Shown: positions 43,735 through 55,404, numbered from the stretch's first letter. The stretch: DNA of 64,000 nucleotides from Gigaspora margarita (GCA_009809945.1 WTPW01000357.1:203378-267377), one strand, 5' to 3'. A program made the numbers and translations. Notes: a model not told the origin generated them from the sequence alone.

Positions 43735-45293
43735 ATGAATTATTCTAATATACAAGCAGAACCATATTGTTTTATGTTGTTGAAAAGGATATGCTTTTTT
43801 TTTTCTGCAGTCACTTTTATCATTTATTTTTGTACTTCCTTAATTTTTTTCGTGAATCAATCAAGTATTTCTACCATTTGTCAGAAGGATAAAACAATAT
43901 TTCCAGGTAACTTTATTATATTCATTTTTGAATTACGTGAAAATCTGAATGCAATATTTTTTAATTAATAATAATTTTATTAGATTTCTTGATAGAGCAA
44001 ATAAGTAAGATGATTTAAATATTTTAACTTGCACGTAATACTATTATTAATTTTATTTTAAATACATAGGTTTAGATCCTAAATCCTTGTTTGATCCTAA
44101 ATCTTGGAACTCTCCTAATTTTTTAGTGGATGCTGATCCTTATTTTCTTTATGATTCTTATTATCCTTATAATCCTTATGATCCTTATGATTCTTATAAA
44201 TTTTATATTTCTGGATTACGCGATTACAGTGAATTTCATAGCTCTATTATAAATATCAATAGTATCGGAACTTGTCATTGTGACAAATCAGAAAATACAA
44301 AATGTCCTTGTGGCAATTTAGGAAACTTAAACAACTTTGTGTGGAAGTTTACATCAAATGTTTCGGGACAGGGACCTAGCACTCTGTTTACCCATACTGT
44401 ATTAAATATAACATCGTCTTATAACAATTCACTTTTGAATTATATATTAATTACTTTTACACAAATAAATTTTCAAGGTCTAAACATGTGGATGGACCCC
44501 TACAAAGAATTTAGCTATCCTGTACCTAATGGTCACTTAATTTTGTTCAAATTTTCTTTAACATTTAAAAATATATACGCATCAAGGTTTAATATGTTTA
44601 CAGAAGGACCAAAAGCATATGTTGATGTTGAAATTAAAGATATATTACCGATTTCGAATTCATCTTATACGATTATACAAATGGAACCAAAGAGTCAAAA
44701 CATATGCTATGAAGAATCTCAAAACAATAGTAAGGATTATATACAATATATGTTTACATAATAATGTACATTATCTAATTCAAAATTTTAACCATTATTA
44801 GTTCTTGTGTTTCTCACTAGTGTCGGAGGTTTTTATTCTTTTATGACAGCATTTTATATTTTATTATTTGGATCTCCAAAATACTCTCCTTGGTATTGTA
44901 TATTACAATTTATATTTGCATTATATTAAAAAATTAAAACTATATTGTATTATTTCAAATTCTATAACAAAAAGGGGTTATTGCCAAACTTGCCCATGCT
45001 GGTGGCCATTTCGCCGAAGTTATAAAAGACATCTCGCAAAACAATTTATTAGAGAAAATGGTAGAACTCTATTTGTTGATGATCCACGTGAGTTGCTCTC
45101 CGACGCATCTATTGAAGACAAAATAGTTATACTAGGAAATTGGTTGGCTATGTTAGAAGATTTATTAAAGAAGTTTTATCTTGATACAAGTTACTTAAAA
45201 TTATTGAAAGAGACTCGTGAAAGATACATTGCTCTTTATAAAGACTATAAAGAACTTGAACCGGATCATGCAATCGAAGAAGGGGGTGAATGA
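43735..45293 (+). CDS. Four-exon gene for a two-span membrane protein with Cys-rich and coiled tail
   Basis: Function unknown; the layout matches a membrane-protein family I recall as expanded in Rhizophagus. Exons 43735-43906, 44070-44729, 44802-44892 and 44975-45293; introns 163, 72 and 82 nt, GT-AG, phases consistent, 413 residues. Residues 17-40 form a first membrane span. The middle (58-277) should face outside: a Tyr-rich run (DPYFLYDSYYPYNPYDPYDS, 80-99), then Cys126, 128, 136 and 138, and many N-x-S/T sites. A second span at about 279-302 (VFLTSVGGFYSFMTAFYILL) is followed by SPWGYCQTCPCWW, a likely lipid-anchored Cys cluster, then an acidic/basic helical tail (LEDLLKKFYL...LKETRERY). 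AATAAA at 45458-45463 may end the transcript; a transposon sits 14 bp further on. Confidence 0.75.
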
Positions 45294-45380
45294 TGTGAGT
45301 GAGTTATATAACATTATCAAATTTTACTAGATAATGCAATTGAAGAAGGGATGAATGATATGAAAGCTATATAGCATTAT
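45264..45380 (+). repeat. Local duplication of the gene's 3' end
   Basis: GATCATGCAATCGAAGAAGG...GAATGATGTGAG...CATTATCA (45264-45320) is repeated, diverged, as GATAATGCAATTGAAGAAGG...GAATGATATGAA...CATTATCA (about 45333-45382), directly after the stop codon. Confidence 0.65.
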
Positions 45381-45477
45381 CACTTTTTACTTTTTTTCAT
45401 TTTTTTATTATGTTTATATTTATAATATTTTAGTTTTTGGCATACTGTATTTAGAGTAATAAAATATATATCTTTAT

Positions 45478-46178
45478 GGTTGTTGCTTGATTCCCCGAAA
45501 GTTAGTTCCCCGCCAGCTCATTTTTCCGACACTATATCCCCGACAGAATGTTTCACCTACAGCATTTTTTGTTGACAGAATCTTTCCTCGACATACCATA
45601 TTTTCGACCTCCCCTTTCCTTGACAGGACATATTTTCGAAAAGTCATTTTACTGACATGACGTACTTCAGAAAGAATATTTTTCCGACATGACTTGTTTC
45701 CGACATCTTTTTCCGACAAGATCTTTCCCCGACTAGAAATATAATTATTGGGTAGAGTGATATATTCGTGTTCATCACATCACATGATTAAGCACTCGGG
45801 CTAAATTAGGGTTAGGGTTAGGGTTAGATTAGGGTTAGGTGATAGTATAATTTAGGCCGAGTTGATAGTGCTAGTAAACAAAATGACGTGTTGAATGATT
45901 TCACGTGATGTGATGATTACTGGGTTTATCGTTCTTGTCGGAAAAAGTGCATTCAATAAAACTTATTGTCGGAGAAAAGTCAAATTAGAAATATGTCATG
46001 TCAGATAAATGTCTTGTCGAAAATATGAGATGTTAAGGAAAGGAGATGTCGAAAGCATGATATGTCGAGGAAAGATTCTGTCAACAAAAAGTGCTGTAGG
46101 TGAAACATTCTGTCGGGGATATAGTGTCGGAAAAATGAGCTGGCGGGGAACTAACTTTCGGGGAATCATACCGTAATC
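45478..46178 (+). mobile_element. 701-bp word-repeat TIR element, copy 2, 8-bp duplication
   Basis: Flanks atctttat / atgtttat (7 of 8). Same layout as 31087-31788: CTTGATTCCCCGAAAG arms made of short CCGACA-ending blocks, centre with GGGTTAGGGTTAGGGTTAG (telomere-like), ends GGAATCATACC...AATC. Better kept in its arms than copy 1. Inserted just past the polyadenylation signal of the preceding gene. Confidence 0.8.
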
Positions 46179-46792
46179 ATGTTTATGCGATTTCACGTAA
46201 CTCTGGTTATACCGACAGCTGGTTTAACCGACAATTGGTTATACAGTATCGACACTTTTTTTTTAAAAAAAAAACTACAATAATAAAATTTTATTGGTTC
46301 ATACCGACAACGATAAGAAACATTAACTATACCGACATACCGACAATTTTAGTGTTTTAAAAATTATTTGACATAATTTTTTTCGCTGGTTATAGTGAAA
46401 ACCTTGTTACTATATCGAAATTATGTAATCATAGAAAAAGGCCTATCTATTTTTTTTTATTTTTTATTTTTTGATTGAAGCCACTAATAAAGGCCATTGC
46501 AAAAATTATTTTAGCAAAGCCGTATTTAATTTTTTGTAAAACCTATACAGCATTAAGCATTGGAAATTTTAATATATTTATTAATCAATGCTCAAAACTT
46601 GATGAAAAATGAAAAAGTTGAAGGTAAATTCAAAAGAACACGTTTGAACGAAAAGATGATGAAATCGGACAGAACTCTTCATTTAAAATCAAATATGTTA
46701 ACAATATGTAAAAAGATATGAATAATTCAATTTCAATAACTTTTAATCTACGTCTTAAGCTAGATACGTACTCTGCATGTCGTCCTTCACAA
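46179..46792. other. Non-coding; CCGACA-rich foot and AT-rich DNA
   Basis: 46195-46350 repeats TATACCGACA and CCGACAATT words like those in the neighbouring element arms, perhaps a decayed relative. The rest is AT-rich with nothing recognised. Confidence 0.35.
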
Positions 46793-48890
46793 TCATTTTT
46801 GTAGCTTTGCTATAACTATACCCTCGTTGCTGTAAAACTCAGTATGGTGAATAATGAATATTGTTCTTTGTTGTTTAAAAGATGCCATATAACGATTATT
46901 AATATAATCCAATGCATCTAAATTATTCTGGTTAATTGCTTTTATGAACCAATAGAAAGCTTCTCCTAAATCCATTTTTCAATTAAGTCTTTTTTCGCAG
47001 TATTTACCCATTATAAATTGTGCATGTGCATGTCCAGATTTTGCATCATTTTTATATATCAAATACGCATTAACAAGATCTTTGTCAATACGTAATTCAC
47101 ATTCTAGCATCCTTCCGAATTTAAATCTTCTTTCCAAATCTAGAGAGTCTTGAGAAAAATATTCAACCAATGGAATTAATTCTTTACGTATAAATACTAT
47201 ACTTTTTCTAAAACATTTCATACCATCTGAACGCTTCATTCATATTTTTTTAATGCAATTTCCATTAAGTAGACAAATGGAACATTTTTCATGGCTTCAG
47301 AATCTCCATCAATGGCCTTATTATAAGATTTGACAAACGCATTATTTAACAAAAAAAAATAATGTTATAATCGCATTTATGTGAATGTTCAGTATTAATA
47401 TTGATAACTTACATTCGATGCTATCACTTTTCATTTTTGCGTAAATATCGTTATTTTCATCATTTTTTATAGTATCTGCAATATAAATCGGTAACTATCT
47501 AAAAGATATACATAGAATAGATCATTTAACATTGTTCATACCTAGGGATAGTAAAGTTTCTAGGTCCAGAACCTAAGAACCTGGTTTTAGAACCTGGTTT
47601 TTAAAAACCAGGTTCCAATTTTGGAACCTAGGTTCTAAGGTTCATGATAGATTTTTAGGCTCATGGTAGGTTCTTAGGTTCTTAGTTTCTTAGATTTATA
47701 ATAGATTTTAGGTTTTTAGGTCGAACCAGGTTCAGGAACTAGGTTCAGAACCAGGTTCTGGAACCAGGTTTTAGAACTTTTTAAAAACCAGGTTCTTAGG
47801 TTTTTGAAATAGAACCTAAAGGTTCCAAACCAAAACCGAACCTAAACCAACCTAACCATCCCTAGTCATACCCGTATTATGTCAGTTTGCAGTCTTTTCA
47901 GTCTCTTTGCTCAAATGATAAAAGTATTTTTTATTGGTGCATTTTATTTAATTTCCAACCGATGATTTCATTGTCAATGTCTGCTCATTTGGGCGATTTG
48001 AAGGTTCCTTATCACAGCATGGATGTATTATATTCTGATAAAATGATGGAATTAACTCATCGAAAGGAGGTCTATCATTATTATTAGCACCATAAATATG
48101 TTTTCCTGTTGTAATCTTGATTAATAATATTCCAAACGCATAGATATTTGATGCATAAGAATATTTTCCTTCCTTCACTATTTCAAGTTCCATGTATGGT
48201 AATACACCGAATTTACTAGTTAACATATTTGTCTCGGATTATTGCCAGGATGAATATCTCTATGAACAATACCTCTATCATGTATTTGATATAAACTGGC
48301 TGCAATATCCAAAATAATTGAGAATTTCTCTTTCCATGTAATTGAAGTAAAATTTCTTGCAAGATATTCACTAAGATCAGACTTATCTGCATAATGTAAA
48401 TATATTTTTAAGTCATCATGCTTGTGACTACACGCTATATCATAAAAATCTATCATTTCCCATAAACCTTTTATTTTTGTGTGATTTTTCATCTAACAGA
48501 TTAAGTTGATAAGTGTTAAAGAAAAAATAAATAAAAATAAATTAAAAACAAGAATGTTAAAAATTATTTTCTAAGAAAAAAATTTTACCTTTCTTAAAAT
48601 GTTTTCAATTTATCGTCTTCATGTAAGTTATGCTTATAAATTCTTTCAAAGCTACTTTAGTTAATGTTTTTGCTAATTGAAGTGGTGTTTATTTGTCATT
48701 TGTGTCATTGTTGATTAACTTATCTATGTTGCTGATAATACTGAACCAAAGCCTCCTTTTACAATCAATTTAATATTTTTTAAGGAACTAGATGGGATCC
48801 ATTGGAGTAATAAAGAAGACCCAATATCATTCTGACTTTCATCTATTAACTCATCCAATTCTTGAATGGTTTCATTTTTTGAGGCCTTTC
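46793..48890 (-). pseudogene. Protein kinase with Sel1-like repeats, decayed
   Basis: The family couples a tyrosine-kinase-like domain to Sel1 repeats and is greatly expanded in Rhizophagus. Minus strand, in order: WIPSSSLKNIKLIVKGGFGS (glycine loop, about 48800-48740), VALKEF (lysine strand, about 48650), SDLSEYLARNFTSITWKEKF and GIVHRDIHPGN (catalytic loop, about 48400-48240), FGVLPYMELEIVKEGKYSYA and YAFGILLIKITTGK (C-lobe, about 48215-48090), an exon DTIKNDENNDIYAKMKSDSI with splice sites (about 47475-47415), then Sel1-type helices AYLIYKNDAKSGHAHAQFIM and EAFYWFIKAINQNNLDALDY (47080-46900). Between HPGN and FGVLPY the DFG segment is gone and a stop sits there, so no active kinase can result. 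A hAT MITE (47543-47864) lies in it. Confidence 0.7.
47543..47864. mobile_element. 322-bp hAT-type MITE rich in AACCTGGTT palindromes
   Basis: Ends TAGGGATAG and, inverted, TAGGGATGGTTAGG. Flanks ttcatacc / gtcatacc (7 of 8). The interior is nearly all variants of AGAACCTGGTTCTAGG and TTCTTAGGTTC. Confidence 0.7.
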
Positions 48891-48929
48891 ACTAACTATA
48901 TTTTTATCAATGTTACTTTTAAGTTATTT

Positions 48930-49400
48930 GAAACCCTTCTCTTCGAAAAGGTATTTTTACCTATCCAAGAGTCGTTTAACAATGATTTAAATGATCCTCT
49001 CAAATGAGATTTTTTTGCAAATATGCGATATACATTCGGTGTTGATCTCTTTTTCTATTATTAATGTTTTGGTTATTGTATTCAAATAGTTTTTCAAAAG
49101 GAACATCAGCATGGATCAAAGTATAAAGGAGGATGCCCAAAGACCAAAGATCAAAAAATTCTGGATTATAATTATTTCCAGAGATCAATTCAGGGGAAGT
49201 ATCTATATATAATAAAGAAAACAATAACAATGATGATAATAATAAGTAATGTTTAAGCATTAATCATAACATTTTCTACTAAATTAGCTCACATAAAATC
49301 TTATAATCATCTTCATATTGAATATCATATGCCAGGCCACCAATTAATTCATCAGATATAAGATTTTCCATATTAAAGAGCTTAATTAAGTTTATATGAT
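48930..49400 (-). pseudogene. C-lobe fragment of a second protein kinase
   Basis: Minus strand 49225-49090: DTSPELISGNNYNPEFFDLW, then SLGILLYTLIHADVPFE, which matches the APE and DxWSxGxxLYxxL part of an AGC/CAMK-like kinase. Continuing toward 48930, AYLQKNLI and broken EDHLNHC, KYLFEEKGF may be the C-lobe end. No catalytic loop or N-lobe seen. A different kinase type from the neighbour at 46793-48890. Confidence 0.5.
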
Positions 49401-49689
49401 TGATGAAAATGACATTGCTTACTATAATGTATTTACCTAAGATTCAAAGATTAAATATTTCTATCATTAATGTTTATGTTTCGGAATCCATGCTTATATA
49501 TGAAAGAAATACATTCAATAATTTTTGTTTGCACCATTATGTTTAAGATAATGATTAAGAGTTTCCAGCTTGTTGATCAGATGCTAATCCAATTCAGTTA
49601 TTAAAAGAAAAATTGTTTCTGTTTCTAGTATGTCTATATATTTTACAAATTCTCATGTTTAACTTTTTGTATAAAATACACTTCAAATG
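49401..49689. other. Non-coding spacer
   Basis: AT-rich, nothing recognised. Confidence 0.4.
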
Positions 49690-50161
49690 CCCTAAAAAAA
49701 AAGTGGTCAGAGTGTGGTATGGGTTGGTGTCTGGAATCCACAGAATGGCACAGTCAGAGTGGTACTATAGAGGTGCTGACAGAATGTCACAGTAAAAAGT
49801 GGTATGGAGAGGTGGCACATTATTTCATGTCATACGTAATGGCACCTTCATTTCACAGAATAATACATGTCAAAGGTGGTACATGTTGGCTCATTTCACG
49901 AAGAGCGAAAGTTCAATATACGATTTTTTTAAAAAAACTTGTGATATCTCATAATTTCACTAATGAAACTACTCTGTGTCTTAACAAAAAAAATTCCTTA
50001 CAAAATTTTGATACATGTGCAGTTAATTTGTTTATATTGTATTGATTGTTGATATAAATTTATGTAATCTACTTGTATGTATTTTTTTTTATCTCACGTA
50101 AATTCACATTAATTACCCATGCCAAAACCTGTGCCATTTGGACTAGTAAAGTGTTGCAAAA

Positions 50162-50460
50162 CCCGAGCCATTAATGGTCCAACTGGTATGGGCATTCGTG
50201 ATGCCTGGCGAAATGATGAAATCTGATGAAACCATAAGTTTTGTCAATGACAAAACTTGATGAAATTTATAGTTTCATCATTTCATCAACAACCTGAGCC
50301 ATTAATGGTCCAACTGGTACGGGCATTCATGATGCCTGGCGAAATGATGAAATCTGATGAAACCATAAGTTTCGTCAATGACAAAACTTGATGAAATTTA
50401 TAGTTTCATCATTTCATCAACAACAAAATAGTTTTGCCAGGCATCTATAACAGGCATATG
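50162..50460. repeat. 126-bp tandem duplication within a small TIR insert
   Basis: Two tandem copies (about 50162-50286 and 50287-50411) run from GAGCCATTAATGGTCCAACT to TTTCATCATTTCATCAAC. Inside, GATGCCTGGCGAAA and a later inverted GATGCCTGGCAAAA mark the ends of a MITE-like insert in the foldback arm, with GGCAT on both sides. Each copy contains its own palindrome of GATGAAAC words. Confidence 0.6.
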
Positions 50461-50471
50461 GTCCACCACGG

Positions 50472-51021
50472 TAAGAACCCTAAAAATTGGAGGGTCTATT
50501 GATGGGTCACGAGTTGCGGGAATCTAACCAAAGTTTCAGTTACAAAAGGGGTCGAAAAAGGCGTGTTAGATTTGGCTAAGTGGTTAAGTGAAGTTTCAGG
50601 ATAGCGTAGTCAAAAATAAGCGTAGTATAACGATTAATGAATGTATACAAATTTATCATGTATCGGGTTATATGTATTTTTGTTATTTGTAATAAAGACA
50701 AGTTTTTATTAATTATCTATATATGTGGTTTATTATATGCGAGTTATTAAGCAAAGTGGGAATTGAATGTCGTTCCCAAGGGCTCAAGGGCCTTTATTTA
50801 TAACTATTCATTAACTGTTTACATCGCATTGATCATAACGATCAGTATGATCATAAGTATCATTATGATCCTATTTGATCATAATTATCATCCCGATTAC
50901 AATTATTTCAACTATCTACTTGATCAAAATGATCTGAGGTATCCTGCCGGCAGACCCAAAATAAGAGATACCCAGAGTCATGAGTCACGTGCCTGCTGCA
51001 GGTCACATTTCCAGCCTCACA
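50472..51021 (-). repeat. 3' LTR of gypsy element 2
   Basis: 550 bp, TAAGAACCC to CCTCACA on the plus strand. Contains TGATCATAA-type words and AATAAAG. About 27 differences from the partner at 59812-60361, mostly transitions. Frames inside it are not genes. Confidence 0.9.
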
Positions 51022-51568
51022 TTTCTCCTCCACTTATGGGTGAGTTCCTCGAACTATCGCTGGTCAGCTTCTGGACATCTTCACTGGTTAATCTGCTGAA
51101 GTCAGAGAATTTCACTCTCTGGGTTCAGTAAATCTGGTCCACACCGAACTTGCTAAACACATCAAAAATGCGTAAGGAGGTCAAGTAGTAATATCCAGAG
51201 GTGAGTTTTCATATGGGGGTAATTGGGCTGGGTCGCAGTGGCGTAGAGCACTCCCAGGTGATACCCGTGGTCTAGGACATGGATCCAATTCTTGAGTCTC
51301 ATGGCCTGTCTCATACAAGCATAGGTAGATTGCACCCTCGTGATAGATCATCAGTGGCGGAGTAGGGTGGAATCACGGGATCAGTGGTAGTGTGATCCAA
51401 GGTGGTAATATTGTTTAACATTTCGTAAGAGTGATCAGTATTTTGATCAATTTTAATTTCTTCTCCCTCTTCGAGGTCACCCTCCTTTTATGTCTTTCAG
51501 TCATCGATTTCCTTTCTTTCTCATGTTCCCGTTTGGTCTTTCTTACTTCTTTCCTTTCCAAGGATACA

Positions 51569-51599
<31 letters not shown>

Positions 51600-51600
51600 C

Positions 51601-52379
51601 CTAGTCGATCTGGTTCAGATTTGGTGGTCGACTATCGTGATACTTCTTTAGTAGTCGCAGATTGATCGGTGCTGCTAAAACTTCTCCACGTAATGTGCGT
51701 AACTTGAATACCTCATTAGGTAACTTGTCATGCACATAGTAGGGCCCCTTCAATTTTGGTTCTAGTTTCCCGCTCCTATGACTATCACTTGCAGCATTGT
51801 ACAACAGAACCTTATCTCTGATGAATAAATCTGGGTATGATTTAATTTTCCCATCAAATTCTTCCTTTCACTTTCGTTGAATATTATGCACCCTTACGAC
51901 CACTTTATTTTGGATCTGGGTAAATGTTCTAGTAGGGTTGCCATTCTTTCCATTATTGTTACTAACTCTTCCACCCCCTTTGGTTGAATAGGTTGTCGAG
52001 CTTCTCGACCATGCATGAGGTAAAATGGTGTAAGTTTTGTGACTGCATGCTGGGAAGTTCGATATACAAATAGTATAGCCGGAATCACTAAGTCCCACTC
52101 GGTGATATATTTTATTGACTTGGCTATTGCTTTACATAGTGTCTTGTTGAACCTTTCAACTAACCCATTGGTTTGAGGATAGTACGGGGTGGATTTTAGA
52201 TTTCGAATTCGAAACCTTTCCAACAACTCATCCATCAGGTGATTCAAGAAATGTTGACCCCAGTCTGATAGTATCTTCTCTGGGCAACCGTGACGGCATA
52301 TAATGTCATTAAAAATAAAATTAGCCACAGTCTGGGCGTCAGCTGCTTTAATAGCTCGTGCTTCTGGCCACTTTGTCAT
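51601..52379 (-). CDS. Integrase core and C-terminal part of gypsy element 2
   Basis: TKWPEARAIKAADAQTVANF and TNGLVERFNKTLCKAI are core signatures; KLKGPYYVHDKLPNEVFKLR is the C-terminal GPY-type module. The N-terminal part lies at 54627-54959, beyond the nested 2-kb element. Fossil. Confidence 0.8.
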
Positions 52380-52961
52380 ATAATCTGTGGCTATGACAAT
52401 ATAACGGTAGTTTCATGGGTGATCGGTAATGGATCCACTATGTCGATTCCGACCTAATAAAATGATGAAGTTACAGGTATGGGGTGTAGAGGCCCTTTCA
52501 TTTTCATCAGCGAATTATATATACGTAATCTTACGTCAGATATTACAGCCCATAATATAACGAAAATCTTACGTTTGATACGATTTATTACATAATATAT
52601 TATGTTATATTACGGTAATATTATGGTTATTATTTCGAATTATTTTGAAATATATTGCGAATAAATCAACAAAAAAAAGGGGTTGCAGGAGGTAATAGTT
52701 TGCATATTATGTGATGATTTTGCATTGTTTTGCATTGTTTTCCGAATTTTCAAAATTTTAAAAAATAAATTAACGATATACATATTCGCATAATCATGCT
52801 TTTTTACAGTTTTTCGCACAGTATCGCAATTTAATTAAAATTTTATTTATTTATTATTATTATACATTATATTTTACATTTATTAAATATACATTTTTAA
52901 TTAATATTACATACTTTATTATATATTACTTTATTAGTATTATTTTACATTATTACAAATA

Positions 52962-53091
52962 TTTTAAACTACATTCGCACTTCGTCGCATCTATTTCTAT
53001 TACTATATACAAAAAACTAGCCCTATTTTAAACTACTTTCACACTTCGTTGCATCTAATTCTATTACTATATACAAAAAACTAACCCTATA
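52962..53091 (+). repeat. Two-copy 64-bp tandem repeat
   Basis: TTTTAAACTACATTCGCAC...CTATTACTATATACAAAAAA...CCCTA occurs twice in tandem with few differences. Confidence 0.8.
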
Positions 53092-53829
53092 CACTTATTT
53101 TCGCTCACCCCAAAGTTAGCTATTATCTTCACTACTTTGTTTTCTATTGTCTTTGCTTTGGCTATTTCTTTTGTTTCGGCTATAACCTTCGTTTCATTCT
53201 CTTTTTCTAAATACTTCAAAGAAGTGAAATAAATAAAAAAAAAACATTTCTCAGAAGTGTTAGTGTTCTTGCAAATTGCTGAAGAAATCTAGTATGTTCT
53301 TGCAAAGTGCAAGAGGAGTTAAAGCTAGTGTTCTTGTAAAGTCCAGAAAAAGTTGCAAAGTGTCGAAGAAGTCAGGAATAAATAAAATAAAATAAAAATA
53401 AAAAAAAATAAGTAAAAAAAAAAACAAACAAAAAAACAAAATGTGTAAGCAAACTAATATAAAAAAAATAAACGAAGCCCCAAAACTTTATTTCTCTAAA
53501 GTAAGAGTTCATGTTCTCGCAAATTCGAAAGTTGGGTTAATGTTCTTGCAAAATGCCAAAAAAGTCGCGTAGTGCTGAAAAAGTCTGGGTTGGTTTTCTT
53601 GCAAAGCACCAGGAAGTAAGGGTTCTTTTCTCACAAAGTGCCAGAATAAAATAAATTAATAAACCAAATTTAAAAAAAAAAACAAAAAACAAAAAAACAA
53701 AAACAAATTATGTCAAACAAAAAAATAAATAAAGTTCTAACTAAACCTTTATTTCTTTAAAGAAGCGTTCTTGGAAATTTAGAAATTGCTGAAGATATCG
53801 GTTGTGTGTTTTTGCAAAGTGTCAAAATT

Positions 53830-54360
53830 TTGGGTAGGCTGCTGCGTAAGGTTTTGAATAGTTGTTTTTTCTTGCAAAGTGTTCTTGTAAAATGCTAAAA
53901 TAAAAATAAAATGAAAAAAAAATTAAAAATAAATAAATAAAAAAAATAACAAAATGAAAACAAAAAAAATGAAACAAAAACAAAAAATGAAACGAAAATA
54001 AGAAACAAAAAGCGAAAAAAAACAAAATAGAAGATCTAATTATAAACAAAAGATCTAATCTGATCTTGTAGTACAGAATTTGAATATCATCAAACTATTT
54101 CAAAAAATTAGTCCAACGCAATCCAGGTTACAGATTGGGTTGGTTTGTACAAGGTTTCGAAAAGTTGTTGTTTTCTTGCAAAGGTGTTTTTGTAAAGTGC
54201 CAAAATAAAAATAAAATAAAAAATAAATAAAATGAAAACAAAAAAAATAAAATAAAAACAAAGAAATGAAACGAAAACAAAAAAGCGAATCTGATCTTGT
54301 AGTACAGAATTCAAATATTTCGAATAATTAGTCCAATGCGTGATCCAGGTTACACTGATC
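53830..54360 (+). repeat. Two-copy direct repeat of about 260 bp
   Basis: Both copies run from GGTTTTGAATAGTTGTT / GGTTTCGAAAAGTTGTT through ATCTGATCTTGTAGTACAGA to TAGTCCAA and CCAGGTTACA. The A-rich middle makes T-rich frames on the minus strand that are not genes. Confidence 0.7.
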
Positions 54361-54626
54361 TACTGATCCTAGCTTGGTTTAAAGAGGATCGAAATATTTC
54401 GTTATAATTTTTAAAATTTATAACGAAATATAACGAAATTTTGATATTTGAAATATTCCGTTATATCTTATATAATATTTTGCTTATATTACGGTTCATA
54501 AGATCTTACGTAAGATTATGCTATTATAAATTTGCTGATGTTGTTCTTGCCTCGTCGTTGACATTGGTCACAACTCTTGACATAATTACTAATGTCTTTG
54601 AATTGATGGGGCCAATAGTAGGTTTC

Positions 54627-54959
54627 TCAGATCTTTTTGAACATCCTACGGTTGTTGAAATGACCTCCCAAAGGATGGGTATGGGTCAGAAATAGTATTG
54701 GGTCGATTTCTGATTTTCGAGCGACTCTGACTAATTTTTCCGGGCTTCGTTTTCCTTGCTTGTATAAAATCCCATCCTTGATCACAATCGTCTTGCTTTG
54801 TTGGATCAGGTGTTTTCGCTCTATGGAATTCAGACGCGGAGAGATATACTGGTGCTGTAGGTACTTCTTTATTTGGTCGTAAAGAATTTTTTCTATCGTT
54901 ATTTCAAGTTTCCAGGTCGTGATTCTTTTGTCGACCTTCTTCTGCCAGGCCACTGACAA
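54627..54959 (-). CDS. Integrase N-terminal part of gypsy element 2
   Basis: SVAWQKKVDKRITTWKLEIT, then LYKQGKRSPEKLVRVARKSE and HTHPLGGHFNNRRMFKKI, the start of the zinc-binding domain. Fossil. Confidence 0.75.
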   Translation of the reverse strand: MSVAWQKKVDKRITTWKLEITIEKILYDQIKKYLQHQYISPRLNSIERKHLIQQSKTIVIKDGILYKQGKRSPEKLVRVARKSEIDPILFLTHTHPLGGHFNNRRMFKKI

Positions 54960-55142
54960 CCTGGACTGGATTGGGTTTACCTTCAGATTTTGGGCACGTT
55001 TAGGTCCTTCTTAGGTAAGGATTTCTGGTTGTGTCTTTTTAATCTATGGTAGTTCTATACTTATCATGTTTTTGTTGTTTTAGATGGAGCCCCACTTCCC
55101 GCTCCACCTCATCCTAACCGTCCGTATTTTGTTAGGCCTATA

Positions 55143-55331
55143 TAGAGTTAATATCTCTATCCGGATATATTTTTTATATCTGGATTAATCCAGTTTTATC
55201 ATAGTATATATCCAGATATAAATTTAAATCCAGATTTATTTATATCTGGATATAAAAACACTATGTCACGTTATTTCACCTGACATAGTATATATCTGGA
55301 TATATAAATCTGGATAGAGGTGTTAACTCTA
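55143..55331. mobile_element. 189-bp hAT-type MITE in gypsy element 2
   Basis: Ends TAGAGTTAATATCTCTATCC and, inverted, TAGAGTTAACACCTCTATCC. Flanks ggcctata / ggcctgta (7 of 8). The interior repeats ATATCTGGATATA. Confidence 0.75.
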
Positions 55332-55404
55332 GGCCTGTATACATTTTTTTTTTTGTTTTTTTTTTTGTTTTTTTTTTTATTTCTTTAATTTTTCATCATC
55401 ATCC

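Larger units (their letters stand above)
52506..54539. mobile_element. 2034-bp TIR element nested in gypsy element 2
   Basis: Ends ATCAGCGAATTATATA and, inverted, ATCAGCAAATTTATAATA, followed by TAATCTTACGTAAGAT-type words on both arms. The interior has a 64-bp duplication (52962-53091), GTTCTTGCAAAGTGCCAGAA words repeated from about 53250 on, and a roughly 260-bp duplication (53830-54360). No transposase. No clear target duplication. It separates the two ends of the integrase part. Confidence 0.65.

Noticed and set aside
49719-50045. 108-residue plus frame
   Set aside because: Lies in the foldback left arm; the opposite arm shows the sequence is repeat, not gene.
50763-51131. 122-residue plus frame and its twin at 60103-60510
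   Set aside because: Both lie in the LTRs of gypsy element 2, on the non-coding strand; they are alike only because the LTRs are.
53822-54314. T-rich minus frames (Phe-rich)
   Set aside because: Low-complexity A-rich direct repeat in the 2-kb TIR element.
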